This document shows, piece after piece, positions 1 through 12,830 of a stretch of 64,000 nt of DNA (positions are counted from its first letter, which is position 1; every line of letters begins with the position of its first letter). This DNA is from Acorus gramineus (lineage: Eukaryota > Streptophyta > Magnoliopsida > Acorales > Acoraceae), in the NCBI GenBank assembly GCA_030737835.1, contig CM060852.1:3711813-3775812 (forward strand). The letters are read 5' to 3'. A program made the translations under genes and the position numbers. The notes beneath the pieces are model-generated. The model saw only the letters and a list, made by a program, of their open reading frames with translations, ran no database searches and was not told the DNA's origin.

Positions 1-748
1 TTTCTATCGACGCATATGAGACTGGGATTGGGGCTGGAATAAAAACTATGTGTGACAACGCTCTAAAATTAATTTTTTTTTAAAAAATAACTTGAATATG
101 TCTTCCTATTTATTTTAAATTTATAAGTTTTATTTGAAAATGTAATATTTGTTGACATGATTATGAAAAGTATTTTTTTGTGATTTTTAAAAAATCTCAT
201 CTGTATCTTTATATATTTAATATATTTTTAGTATATTCTATTTTATAGGGATTTATTTATTTTTTATAAAAGAAATGATCTTATTTTTGTGATTTTTTTT
301 CTTTTTAAAGAAGAACTTGATGAGTTTTTTTTTTGTTATATTTTATTTTTAATCATTATTATCATTTTTTTTTCTTAGTCTTGATTTTTTTATTATTAAC
401 ATGATTAAAATATTTACTCAAAAATTTCAATATACATATATAGGACCTCATTTTATGAGCTGACCTAGAGCCCCACCTGGATTTTTTTATCTTATGGCCA
501 GCCCTGATTCCATTAGATGAAGCACTTGATATTCTTGAACAGGAGATATGACCAGAAAAACTTTGAGGATTTAAACAGGAGTTCCAATCACATTAAACAT
601 TTAATTTAAATCATAGAACATGCATAAAAATAATACACAAACAAAGACTTTCAAGCTAAACAAACTTTCTTTAGATATATTCGATGCAAATAAGTCAACA
701 CCTCTATTTGGATGGCTTTTATGATGAGACATAGAAGGAATTTTAAAA
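1..748. other. AT-rich intergenic DNA, possible hAT-like relic
   Basis: No coding region is visible. Bases near 24-42 (ggattggggctggaata) and 493-511 (tatggccagccctgattcc) are imperfect inverted copies with a GGGCTGG core, a sequence typical of hAT-type MITE ends, so about 24-511 could be an old non-autonomous element. No matching target duplication was found, so this is weak. Confidence 0.3.
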
Positions 749-1251
749 GGGAAAAATCCACATTACCCCATACTTTTCTTAAAATTTATATAACCCTATA
801 AAAATACTTAATAAATCCAAATAACCCCCTAAAAAAAATTACGTTTGCAGATAATGAATTTTTTATAAATATTATGTTTGGATAACCCTGGTAGAAAACA
901 CAGTATATAAAAAAAAACCTACAATGTGTTAAAAATGTAAAAAATCTTCCATACATGACGATTTTACTCTTCCAGATAGAATTTTATAATATATCCAGAG
1001 AGGGTAAAATCGTTATTTTTATAGGATTTTTGTATTTCATACTCATTGTAGTGGTTTTTTAGTATATCGTGTTTTCAATCATGATTAACTAAATGAAATA
1101 TGCGTAAAATATTAATCATCTATTAATAAAATTTTTATTTAGGAGGTTATTTGAATTTGTTATGTGTTTTCAGGGGTTTTATGAATTTTTTAAAAAGTTA
1201 AGGGGTTATATGAATTTCAATCACATTTCAGAATTGTATGGATTTTTCCCA
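749..1251. mobile_element. MITE with perfect 12-bp TIR (GGGAAAAATCCA family)
   Basis: The stretch opens with gggaaaaatcca and closes with tggatttttccc, a perfect 12-bp terminal inverted repeat. The flanks attttaaaa (left) and attttgcaa (right) match at 7 of 9 positions, as expected of an aged 9-bp target duplication of a Mutator-like element. Inside are runs such as 'ataaccccct' near the left end and 'aggggttat' near the right end. The central part (about 880-1160) is closely related to sequence at about 61740-62050 and 63110-63440, so copies of the family lie at both ends of the window. No transposase is present. Confidence 0.7.
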
Positions 1252-1358
1252 TTTTGCAAAAGAGTTGTTACATACAAAATAATACACAAACAACGACCCG
1301 AAATAACAGTTTCTTTCATGAAGAAAAACTGATGGAACCTTGGACTATAAACTATGGA

Positions 1359-1389
<31 letters not shown>

Positions 1390-3080
1390 GTGACTTTCAA
1401 ATTCAAATTCTGTCTATAATAGAAACATTATAATTTTGATCAAGCATATCAATCATGTGTGTATTTGATGCAATATATATTTAATTTAAAAACATGTTCT
1501 AGATACTGAGGTGGTATTGTCAATTCCAATCATCTACGTTGCCAATAACACACGTGGAGGGATTATTGGACCTTCTAGAACAGGGTTGCACGTGAGCTTC
1601 TTCTGTTTTTCAAAAGAAAATGTTAACAACCAATACAGTTGTAATTTTTAAAAATTATACAACACGTTATCTATTTTTATAGAAAATAAAATATATAATC
1701 TAATGAATTGAATCATTTATTAAAATATATAATTTTTTTAACAAGATAACCATCTTGATAAAATGAGTGAAATGAACTAATAAAGTGTGTATGATTGTAT
1801 TTTAGATTTTTTAATCAACAGAGCTTTAACGCAACGGTGCATCTATACACTCAACATTCATGTAACTATATTTACAAATGACATATATGTATTGTAGAGA
1901 AACACAAAAATGTATGTATTTAATATATTATGTAATCTATTTTAGAAATATGTAATTTGTTAGATAAATATTCAGTACCATTGCTTTATATTTGTTAACA
2001 GAATCATCAAATATTTTGTTTGGCTTATGGTAAAGCCATTATTGTTTGGCAAAAGGCCCACCAAATCAAATCTCAACTGAGTTCAAAAAGAAAAAGTTTT
2101 TCATATAGTTTCAATGTTTCATTAGTTGTACCTTTGCACTTTTATTTATTTATTATTATATGTGATGATGAACAAAGGCAAACAACATTTTTGTTTCTCT
2201 TTTTTTTTTTTAAATGTGAGTGGATGATGTACCTTCATTTAGAATCGTGTGACTTTTGAATTTATTTTATTTATATTAAAGTGTCAAAGCTTGGATCAAT
2301 TGTCGTTTTATACCGTATAAATATAAACAAAATAATATGAAAACAACATAATTTTTTTTATAATATACAACTCTCAATACCTTTTTGAAAATCTCATCAG
2401 AAGCTTATTAAACCTCAAAACAATGGGGAGAGCACCGAAACGAATCAATAAATTTAAATAAATCCAAAGATCATTTATTTAAATTAATAAATTATAAGAA
2501 AGCAATAACACATCAAGATTGCCGACAAACAACAACAATAATATATACGATTAGGACAACCTATCAATACGTCACATGATTTGGTATTCTTTTGTTCTAA
2601 CTATATATAACAAGATTTGAATGGGTTATTTAAATCTCTTATAAATTGAATGAGATCCACATGAATATATGGGGCACAGTATCACTATATTTAAGTCAAT
2701 CAAATATACTTTAATGAATAAGCTTATCAAATTTACTTTAATATTTGAATTATTGAGATTAAAAATGAATACAATTTTTTTTAAAAAATAATTGATACAT
2801 CACACCAGTTTGAAGTGATCACGTAACATATATTTTCAGAAATTGACAGTTGAAATCAGGACTTTGATGTTTCTCAATTTTTTTCAAAGATTCTGAAAAA
2901 GAAAATACATGGATAATTTAAAAAATTTAAATTATGATTAATTCAACGGTATAATTAAATACAATTAAAATATAATATAAACACATAATTTTATGAATAT
3001 TATATTCAAATACGAGATATTTTTTTATTTTTAGTTATAAGTTGAATATTTTTTAAATAATTGATAAACTAATTAATTTT
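1252..3080. other. AT-rich intergenic DNA with a (CT)n run
   Basis: A pure CT microsatellite lies at about 1359-1386. Apart from that I see only AT-rich sequence with short, unconvincing open frames and no recognisable gene. Confidence 0.5.
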
Positions 3081-3557
3081 GGGTTAAAGACATTTAGATT
3101 TCTGTAAACATGGATAATCCCATATAAATCCCTATCAAAGTTGGGGCAGACGTACAAATCCTTGAAAACTCACAAAAACTCGTATACATCTCTATCCTCA
3201 ACAAAATTTAATTACAATTTAAATTATCTTAGTTAACTCTAACTCGTATAATGAAATGACTAAATTATCCATAATTTCCCAACCCCTCCAAATAATGTCG
3301 AGGTAGAAGATGAAGAAATATAAAAGTTTTATAAAAATAATTTGGTCTTTTGCGTGGATTAATTTGTATTTATGATTATTTATAGGAACTATAATACTTA
3401 CACAAGTACATGGTGATGAAATATTCTGAAAATATTTCGTTAATTTGGATGATAATTGGATTTTTATGAATTCTTAGGGTTTGTATGTGCGCCCCAACTT
3501 TAACATGAACATTTATGGGATTACCAATGTTTGTAGGGATGTAAATGTTTTTAACCC
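3081..3557. mobile_element. MITE, GGGTTAAAGACAT family, copy 1
   Basis: It starts gggttaaagacattta and ends with the inverted form taaatgtttttaaccc. The inner arms also pair: 'aagttggggc' on the left and 'gccccaactt' on the right. It is flanked by attaatttt and tttaatttt, an 8-of-9 match, fitting a 9-bp target duplication (Mutator-like). A second copy of the family lies at about 52851-53337. Confidence 0.7.
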
Positions 3558-3990
3558 TTTAATTTTATATGTGTTAATACAATTTGTCATTCTCAAATCC
3601 CTAACGTATCGTATACATTCTTTAATAAAATATATTAGACTAGACTGAATTATACTAATATATATCATGTTAAAAATATGCATTAAAATCATTCAAATAT
3701 CTATCTATTTTTCTACGAAGATAAACCATTAAATTTGAAATATTAAAATGATTGACGGGTGGCCAATATGTTACATTTTCATTAACTTTTATTAGCATGT
3801 AAAAATCTTGTTAGCTCCATTCACTTGTTGTAACAAGTTATGCATTTAATTAAAAAAAATTTCTTATTTTTTATAATGATATCATTTAATTTATTAAAAT
3901 ATATATTTTATCATGTGAAAATTTTAATTTTAAAACATAAAAATATTAACAGACGGTAAGGAAATAACATTTCCAATGATGATAACTTTT

Positions 3991-4784
3991 GTGCGTATCT
4001 ATCCCCACCAAGTTTTTTTTTCTTACCCCACCAATAAAATTTATTCCCACCGATCTAATCAGGTCAACCAAACTTGGTCGTCATTTTAAGTTTTCGACGA
4101 CCGAACTTGGTCGTTATTTCATATTTTGGACGACCTAACTTGGTTGCCATTTTAGGTTTCAGACGACCGAATTTGATTGAACAGAATTTGTAATAAAGTT
4201 TTTAGTTTTTTTCTCTTGGAAACTTAATCCTATGACGTGTATCCTCCTTGGATCTTTCATGCCACTCCAAGTCTGAGTTGCAATATAGGGAGAATCAATT
4301 ATTATTTTTAAATGTAGAACATAAGAACAATTTTTTTACATAAGTGACGGACAAATTTTTAAAAGCTAAATATAAAATGTGTTTGGATCAACTAGTAGGT
4401 TTTTTTTTGTTTTTAAACAAAGAATCCGTTTAACTACGAATTCAAACGAAGCTTAAAAATAATATATATTTGTCTAATAAGATATTTTTCTATAAAATTT
4501 TGAATTAATTGAAATTATACTTACTTACATTTTTTTCAGTCCCTTAGCTGTTATTTGGGTAAAAGAATAAATGTAGAATATGATAGATAAACCCAAAAAT
4601 TTATTTGTTTACAAAGAACATGTAAATATAATTCTAGACCCTGTTCGACTAATTTCGATCGTCCAAAACCTGATATGGCGATCAATTTCGATTGATCTAA
4701 ACCGGTGAAAATACTAAACACTGTTTTTTTTTTTTTTTTTTAATTGGTGGGGTAAGAAAAAGAATTGGATGGATAGCAGTGCCC
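3991..4784. mobile_element. TIR element with internal 33-bp tandem repeat
   Basis: The ends form an imperfect inverted repeat of about 45 bp that includes ttcttaccccaccaat on the left and attggtggggtaagaa on the right. The element is bounded by taactttt on both sides (3983-3990 and 4785-4792), an exact 8-bp duplication. Inside, at 4067-4178, is a 33-bp tandem repeat of about 3.4 copies. It has no transposase and looks non-autonomous, perhaps hAT-like by its 8-bp duplication. Confidence 0.6.
4067..4178. repeat. 33-bp tandem repeat, about 3.4 copies
   Basis: Units begin at 4067, 4100, 4133 and 4166, each starting accRAAcTTGG-like and containing a diverged ttggtcgtcattttaagttt core. The period is a multiple of three. 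On the minus strand the units read as repeated 11-residue blocks ending T-K-F-G or T-K-L-G, but no start codon or longer frame supports a gene. Confidence 0.7.
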
Positions 4785-4969
4785 TAACTTTTCGAAGAAG
4801 TTTCCAATGATAGAGAAAAGGAAGGGCCCAATCCAGTTCGCTAAGTCAAGGTCCATTCATCCTCTGAAGCTTCCACGAAAGCACGTGTAAGACATGGATG
4901 TCATATCACCAATTTGTGGAGGGTATTTTAGGTAATACTCCCCAAACCGCGTTTATAGCGACTCGTCCC

Positions 4970-4976
4970 TATAAAA
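4970..4976 (+). promoter_or_regulatory. TATA box of the NAC gene
   Basis: TATAAAA in the context ccctataaaagac lies upstream of a pyrimidine-rich leader (ccttctctcc, ccctctctcactt) that continues towards the NAC coding exons. An ACGTG core (CACGTGT, 4882-4888) about 85 bp upstream could be a G-box/ABRE site. The transcription start is inferred near 5000. Confidence 0.5.
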
Positions 4977-5871
4977 GACAATTTTTGATATTTTTTTGAA
5001 AACTCGGGCCGACCATTTTAACCTTCTCTCCTTTTGATCGATCGACAGTTAGTTTTTCGAAACCCCTCTCTCACTTCTATCTTTGCTGTCTCTGATTTCT
5101 TCGATTTGAGGGTTTGTTTTTGATTGAAAATTGAGTGCGTGTTTTGTTTGGGGGAGTTTCTTGTTGTTCCTTTTTAGGGTTTTTCGATGATTTTTTGTTC
5201 GAATTTTTAATTTTTCTTGATGGTTTATTTTTGTGTTAGTCAAGCTCAGATTTATGTTTCTTTTGTTGGGCGTAAGTTTGTTTTTATGATTTTTTGGTTT
5301 AATTTTGGGTTTTTTTTTTTTTTCTTTATATATTGATTGATCATTTGTTTTGTATTAGTAAAAATCCGATTTTTATAGTTTGGATTTGAAATCTCATTTA
5401 TATTTGAGTGAAAATAATTCACATGCACACATGTAATGAAGAATTCATTTCTAGGGCATGATAAGTATTCATCGGAGGTTGTGGGGGTTTACATGAATTT
5501 ATGAAAGTCAGAGCTTTCCCTTGCAAAAGATTCCATCTTGATCTGTTTAAACATCGATACTGCTACCCTTTTGTGGAGTGTCGATTTAGATGTTGATACA
5601 CAGAAATCACTTGAAGCATCTCCATGCATCTTGCTTGCTCACTGGTTTATATAATTTGAATTGCAAACAACTTTTGAGGTTTTTTAAAGTAGACAGATGA
5701 TTCTTGGTTAATAACGGGAAGTTGGACTTGTTTAGAATTCAATACAGTTATGAATCTCTTAAGTGTTTTTCTATGTAAATTTACCTTTTTTTATATTTGA
5801 ATACTTATACCATGATACGAAAACATTCTGACTTATAATTTTTTGTTATTCAGGTGGAGATCTTTGGCAGG

Positions 5872-8359
5872 ATGGCAGTTCTAAACTTTTTGGTGTTGGA
5901 TTCATTACCGCTTGGTTTTGGGTTTCATCCAACAGATGCTGAACTCATTTCACATTATTTGAAGAACAAAATACTTGGTCAAAATATGGATGTTGAAGTG
6001 ATACCAGAGATAGATATATATAAGCATGAGCCATGGGACTTGCCTGGTAATTTCATTTCTGTAGAGTCTTAGGTTTTTTGTATTTGTGAAATATGAAAAG
6101 TATTTTGGTGTTTACAAGAATGCTTAATGGGAGTTCTCATGTGATTTAATCGTGAAATCTTACTTGCATGTAGATATCTGCTTCATTGGCCAGTGTATAT
6201 TAGTTGTTCCTGTTTTATTATATTTCTCACAGCATAAAATTCATCTTTCAGCTAAATCTCCCATACCCTCCAAAGATTGCAAGTGGCATTTTTTCAATGC
6301 AAGAGACAGAAAGTACCCCAATGGTTCTCGCTCAAATAGGGCCACAGTAGCAGGCTATTGGAAGTCTACTGGCAAGGACCGGAATATCAAAATCCGTAAT
6401 CGTGCAATTGGGACCAAGAAAACCTTAGTGTTTCATAAAGGTCGTCCTCCTTGCGGAGATCGCACTGATTGGATTATGCATGAATACCATCTGAATGAGA
6501 CTGAATGCAAAGGTGCACCTGGTATGAAGGTAATCATTTTGTACTTGCCCCTTTTTTGTCATTTCATATTTTAGTCTGTTATCACTCTTGTATTTAGTAT
6601 TCTTCATTTCCTGTATCTTGTTGTCAATAACTTGACCGTGGAATAAGTTTAACTCCATTATATATTGTAGATTTTATGTTTGTTTGTTTGTTTGTTTTTC
6701 TTGATGATGCGTGTTTATTAACTTATCTAGCAAGAAATTTAGTCAATGAAGATTCTCTCTTTATATGTCCCTGATTGTCTGTCTTTGATGTGTTTCCTCA
6801 TATTTAACCTCAAATAACCTCTTTAAGGATTAGCCAACTATTGATGATATACTCATGGACATGCTTCCTAGAGCAAATGAGTATTATAAAATTTGTTTGT
6901 TGAATTTGGTAAGGATCTCATGTTCAAGTTGTGCGTGAAGAGTGCATATTTTTCGAATAAAAAAAAAAGGTGTGCTTATCTTTCTTTTTTTGCTTGATCA
7001 CAGGATGCTTTTGTTATCTGCCGCATCACGAAAAAGAACGGAATGGGCTCAGAAGATGATGATGATCTTCCTTCAAATTTCACAGATGAAAACTCACACC
7101 TTCCAGAGGAGGACCCTCCCAGTCCGCCTAAAGTTTTAGATCCTACCTTGGAAATGGTAAAGGAGGAACCGCCCAGTCCACCTAAAGTTTTAAATCCCAG
7201 TCAGAGTGCAGTTGCAGATCCTGCTTGGCCTGAGGTTTCAAATCCCAATCTGCCTGAAGTTGTAGATGACTATGAGGCATGGTGCAATGAACTCTTATAT
7301 GTGGACATCGATAAAACTTATCTCACAGGGGATTCCAATATTAAATTTCAGGTATGTCATGTTTTGTTACACCTGGTTGATGTTTTAATCTCCTCAACTA
7401 AATTGGTATCTGAACAGTGTGTCATGTAATACGAACAAATAAAAGCATTCAATCCCTTATTCACATGAAAGAACTCAGATCTATATGGACTCCATTCACT
7501 TAGTTTCATTAAGATCCCATTTTCAGACCATCAACAGGATTCATGTGGAACAATGTGCTATTTTCAACTGATTCTTACTGAAAAATAAATTTATTATCAT
7601 AGTACATCTCTGCATTGGTGTTTAATATTTTTATGCTTCAAATTTGATACTACAAAAAAAATGCAAGTGTATCTCATATCTTCTTGTGTAATTCAGGCAC
7701 CAGTGGTAGACAACGTGCCTTCTCCAAAACAAGATATGGGAGGTTATGTTTCGGAGCCCAATCATCAGCTTGATATCTATGCAAGCTCCAATGAGCTCCC
7801 CTTCCTTCCTGCATATACGTATCTGGAAATGCCTGGTGGTGTTGAGTTCTCTCCCTTTATGACTGAGGAACATTCAGTGAACAGTTACCTATTTGACAAC
7901 GGATTCAACATGGATGATGTTTTAACAGCAGCAGATCTGCAGAGCCCAACTCATGCAAATAACACCACCAATGATACCGGAATCCAAATCCGACAGCGTC
8001 ATCCAATCCCCACAGATGAAGAGCAAAATAAAAGGATCAGGCTCCAGGTGCACAAATCAAGCAGCTCTGTAACGGTGAATCAAACTGTCAAGTTTGTCAA
8101 TAGAGATCACTGCCTTCGTTGCCAGGACAATGTCAGTGGGCCCCTCCAAGTGAAATCTGAATCAGAGCCGTCTATGCTTGATCACAAGGCCACGAGTAAA
8201 CCCCGACAAAGGAAATCGGCTTCACCAGATCAGGTCCAGAAAAGAGCCTCTCACCGACGTTGTTCATCAGCTGTTTTGGTGGTGACCTGTGTCATGGGAG
8301 CAGCTGCCCTGACATGTGGTTTTCTCATGAAAAATGCTTGGAGTTACAGGTTCATCTGA
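5872..8359 (+). CDS. Membrane-tethered NAC transcription factor (NTL type)
   Basis: Four coding exons, 5872-6046, 6252-6529, 7004-7351 and 7697-8359, join in phase into 487 residues. The NAC DNA-binding domain covers about residues 13-165: subdomain [20 protein letters not shown], then [33 protein letters not shown], the core [33 protein letters not shown] and DAFVICRI. The middle is acidic and proline-rich. The last ~30 residues hold one hydrophobic helix ([20 protein letters not shown]) followed by a short tail, so the protein should sit in a membrane until released by proteolysis, as known for NTL proteins such as ANAC013/017 and NTL6/8/9. The start is the first ATG after a clear acceptor (ttattcag) at 5853, so a 5'UTR intron is likely; GGC|GTAAGT at 5271 is one possible donor. 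Oddity: subdomain A has G where most NACs have R (usual form GFRFHPTDEEL). Confidence 0.9.
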
Positions 8360-9363
8360 GGCATTTTTTTTATTGCTTTTAAAATGTCTCGATGACTTTG
8401 CTTTGACTGTTTTTGTTATGTATCGATGTAAATATTTTTGATGAGGAGGTTTGAATTTGTTTGTAGGTTTTTTGAAAACATAGGACCATTTTGTATATTT
8501 ATACAGGTGTGTTGGTTGTTGTAAGATATTGATATACCATGATGAACATAGTTGTTGTAGACTTTGTTTCCTCATTTTGGATGGAGGATATTTTTGCTTT
8601 GTATTTATGATAATAATAGTAGTAGTTCACATATGCTTTGGATGTTCTGTTCTGAACTTCTGGTCAAAATCATGCAGAATAGTATTTTTATCGCATGAAG
8701 CTTCAGCTACACCAACCCCATGAAACACAAATATGTCCAACAAAGATTGATCTCTTCAATGGTTATAGAAAGCCTTCTTTTTTCTTTTGTCAAAAAAATG
8801 CCACCAAAAGAACTTGGATTTGAAGGTGGGTCTTCAATGGTGTTTCCCACCAAGAAATGATACACATGTAGAACAATAGTTACTTTTTCTCAAATTATGT
8901 AGATGTTAGCATGGAATAATTGTTGTCACAACAAATTGATCAATCAAAACCCTAATTTTTCAATGCCAACTTACCTGGCCCGTGTAGAGCCAAACTTTCA
9001 ATAACAATTTTATTTTCAGAAAAATTATTTTGTTAAACTTTCAACACATATAAATCAAGTTAAAATTCAAAAACACCCCAATTTTACGAAAACATAATCA
9101 TGAAGCTTTCTCAAGATCAGCAATACATAGGATTCCGTGATCTTCATTAAACCAGAGGAATACAACAAATTTTATAGTGTTACAGTAATATCATATACAT
9201 AGGCATATATATAATCAATCTATCAGATCACCTGAGTTTTTTTTGGTTTTCTTTTCATTTTAAGAATTAAAACTAAAACAAAACACAGAGAGCCCAGACA
9301 CACCTCCTGCAGCCAATCCGTCTGACGTGATACCGGCAAGGGGCGATGGCTCGAATTCGACAT
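8360..9363. other. Convergent 3' ends of the NAC and RING genes
   Basis: The two flanking genes run towards each other, so this stretch should contain both 3'UTRs. I see no further coding region. AT-rich runs and tatata-type sequence near 9190-9210 could serve as polyadenylation signals for the minus-strand gene. Confidence 0.5.
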
Positions 9364-12048
9364 TCAAACCCTCCGATTCCAACCCCAGAAGAATCCTTTC
9401 CTCCTCGACTCACCACCGGATTCTCCACCACCCTCCAACTCGGGCCGAGCAGACCTCGACCCAACTGAGAAGTGCCTCCTCAAAAACGGCCTCCTCACGC
9501 TGAAACTCGCTCCCATCTTCGGACCCTTCCCCTTCCACCTCCCTGACCCCACTGCCACCTCATCACCCACTTCGGAATCCGCATCCACCGCCCCTATCCT
9601 TGACATCTTGTTCCTCGACTTGACCTCAGACTCCGCCCTCTTCGGCTTCGATGACAACGGCTGCTCCCCAACCCTGCACGTCAGGCAGGGAGGGTCAAAG
9701 CGGTCTGCTTCGGGGGTCGCATGCTCGAGGCACTCTGCGTGGTAGACGTGCCCGCAGGCAAGGACAGCCACCACGGAGAGCTCGTTGTTCGTCCCCGCCA
9801 TGATTTTCTGGGCGCCCCACGGGGACTTGTTCCTCAACGGCTTTAAGCACACCCCACACGCCTTGGCATCTGTGTGTGCACCATCGATCTCGGCCGACCA
9901 CCTCTCGTCCCTCCCAGATGAGGAGGCCGCGACTAGCTCGGAGAACGCACGCGTGGACCACCCATCGGAAGAGCCACACTCGTTCGGGGACTTTGATGAG
10001 GGGGTCTGGCAGTCGGAGGACTGCCTCGAGAAATGGTGGTGGCTTGGTGAGCAGCGGGACTTCCAAGAGGGAAGCGAGTGGCTTCGGGAGGAGGGACACA
10101 ATGTGTATGCCACCGCCGCTTTGGAGATGGCGGATGGAGTGGAAGTCGAAGGTGTACAGACAGAGTCCTTTGCTGCGATGTCCGATGATTTCATGAAATC
10201 GTTTTCCTAATTAACAAGGATTATGCAACTCCAGGTCAAAAATCAAGGACTCTAAGAAAGTGGTGCAAGGCAGATGAATATAGATGCAGGAGCCGAGGAC
10301 TACTTTACAACTCACCTCAGTCGAGCAATTGCTTTGGAATGAGATATCTGCAGATAGAAACAGATTATTAGAAGAGCTAAATGTTGCAACTAGTCCTTTT
10401 GTTATTTCAAGCAACAAGGTTTCAGAAGCAGCTGAGCAGCATGATTGCATGGGACATATGACGACATAAATATGGATTCAACAGGAAGCATCTTAGTAAA
10501 TAAATTGTGTGACCAAAGACTTAATTTAAGAAAAGAGCACGGTCTAATCATATTTGCAACCTGGAAAAGAAAATGGATATACATAAACTAGACATTCTTC
10601 AACTGCTAGAAGGGAAGATATCTGCAATTGCGTGATAACATATTAACATGCACATCCATCTGTGCAACATAACCTAATTATCTATTATATCATATTCCTA
10701 ATATGCATTCATACAATTATGAGATGGAAAATGCAAAGATTAAATGCCACTTGCATTCAGGAATCCCAGAGAACCATACATTCAAAACAAGCAATCGGTG
10801 GGACAACGACGAACCAGAGACAACATTCTAGAGTGCTTTTTAGCCACAATAAGGCCCACGAGTCAAAGGAAATGAAGCACTTGAAGATTAATAAATGGGA
10901 AAAGAATCATAAGATTCATGCGTTGATCAAATGATGTTCCATCTACTCATCTAACAACCCCCTGCTCATAGAACCTGATATGGAATTTCATTTATACCAT
11001 TGCTTAGATATTGTTTTCCTCTCACTTCACTACCATACATTGGCAACTAAAAACATACATGCTTTAAGACACATTCACACAGGAATTATCATTTATGAGG
11101 GGATCCATGTAGACATTTCCACTTACTCTCAACATGAACAAACCCCATATTCTATGTCCAACCCGACAAATGACACAAATTGTCTGGGGGATTCTAGTAG
11201 AAATTTTAACAGCACCAAGCTCTCTTGCAAGTTGAGTGATCAGGAATTGGAGATCAAGTCTGCGCGCTTCTTTACCTGACAACTATGTCAACTTAAAGAT
11301 CTTTTATAATCAACATAAGACCCAAAGCATTAACCAAGATATTAATTATACTCACAGCATGTGGACCAGAATGAAACATTGTAGCCTTTTCAGCTTAAGT
11401 ATCAAACTTTACAAACAGGTTGTATAAAAAATCAGTTTCAAAATGAAAGATATCCATGCCTAGAGCTACAAACTGCTGATCAGAAACTAATGAACAATTC
11501 TAGAGTGCATGTATCACAAAGCCCTCCACACAATGCCTTCTAATGTAAAATGAAATATGTACCGAAAAAGAACTAATTATTCCTCACATAACTGAGATTT
11601 TCAACATGAACACATTCCATTGCTAATACAAACATAAGGACAATCACGAAAATAGTACAATTGTATAACGATTTAAAAAATAGAAAGCATTACCTAAAGT
11701 ACCAGCTGCAGAGTTCCCAGGGGTCCCCTCACTAACTGGGGACTTCTGCCACGACGGGGTCTGCAAGGAATCCAACAGGCTCCCTCCATCAGACAGGCCC
11801 TCATTCTCCGTGTCCCCTCCGGTCTTGATCTCCGACTCAATGCACCCGCTGTCTATTTGAGGAAGCTGCACAAGATCATCGGCAACCCCTTCCACGTGCG
11901 TCCGGCTGTCCCACCGGAAGCTCCACGAAGGGGAATACCTGGCCTGCCTCCTATGTGTGGCTTCTACAACATGGGTACTGCTTGGAAACGAACGGGTTCT
12001 GTTCACCAGGGTTTTCTCCCGTGCCGCAACACAACAGACACCACCCAT
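9364..12048 (-). CDS. RING-H2 zinc-finger protein (plant MGGVCCVAAR family)
   Basis: Exon 1 (about 12048-11694) encodes MGGVCCVAAREK, the typical start of a plant RING family, then SPSWSFRWDSR and LSDGGS; it ends at AG|GTAATG (GCTG|GTACTT at 11703 is the alternative). The large last exon (10206-9364) encodes QSSD..SPNECGSSDGWSTRAFSEL and then a RING-H2 finger: CGVC, a long loop, CGH, VYH, AEC and PPCLTC (C3H2C3). It ends in the basic family tail KGFFWGWNRRV. The domain predicts a ubiquitin E3 ligase; a Gly-Cys-Cys near the N terminus could allow lipid anchoring (inference). Problem: both possible exon-1 donors leave one base over, while the last exon starts in phase 0 at ttaattag|gaaaac. At least one small exon between 10207 and 11693 is therefore probably missing from this model. 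The last exon is much more GC-rich than the introns. Confidence 0.8.
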
Positions 12049-12776
12049 GACTATATTTATGAATGATTCCCCAAAGTGAATTTAAAAAAAAAAAAAATTG
12101 ACTTTGAGATCAAATATTCTCCTGCGCTTTCCCTTTATTAGCCATTCCGATGACCACCTACAAAAATACCAGGTTCTGATCATCAGACGGAAACCCTTAT
12201 CGCATAATATGTGAAACCCATGTAAAAATTCAGATTAAGAACAACTCTAAAAAAGAACAGAACCCCCAATATCTATATATAGATATATAAATTTTGCAAC
12301 ACAAAAGAAGAGATAATAGAAAGTCAGATAAGTTGTGAGAAATAGCGAGGGAAGCCGGGAAAGTAACAGAAGCAATTGCCCAAACGAGAACTTCCAATAT
12401 CAAATGGTTGAGCAAATCGAGCTTCACATTCAGGTCAGACGCAGTTATTGCAGTCAAATCCACCATTAGAGTGAAGACGCAGTTATTGAAAAAAAAAAAA
12501 GAGAGACTTGATTCACAATTCAACACTCATTTATTGAATCAGACTTTTATCTGAAAATAAATAAAAATCCCTAAAAAACCGGGGAAGATCAGAATCAACA
12601 CCTCAGACACCACGATCGAATCAGGTCGGTCCGATTCAGCGAAGAACAACCGACGAGTCGAGAGGGAACTGTTTTGTCTTGATCTTCTCTGCAAAGTATG
12701 AAAGGAGAAGAAGAAGTGAAGATGAGACGATCGAAGCGAACCAAACTTTCTAGGGTGTCGCAATCTGAGCCTCTTT

Positions 12777-12812
<36 letters not shown>

Positions 12813-12830
12813 TTCGCGGGCAGTGAGAGT
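12049..12830 (-). promoter_or_regulatory. Probable 5' leader and promoter of the RING gene
   Basis: On the minus strand a GA/CT microsatellite (12776-12804) is followed by leader-like pyrimidine-rich sequence (cttcacttcttcttctcc) and then AT-rich DNA up to the ATG at 12048. A 5'UTR intron is plausible, with tatag ending just before the start codon, but its donor is not clear. No separate gene is visible. Confidence 0.4.

Noticed and set aside
9785-10210. Long plus-strand open frames over the RING exon
   Set aside because: They are the antisense shadow of a GC-rich coding exon; only the minus strand shows family motifs (CGVC, CGH, GSSDGWS).
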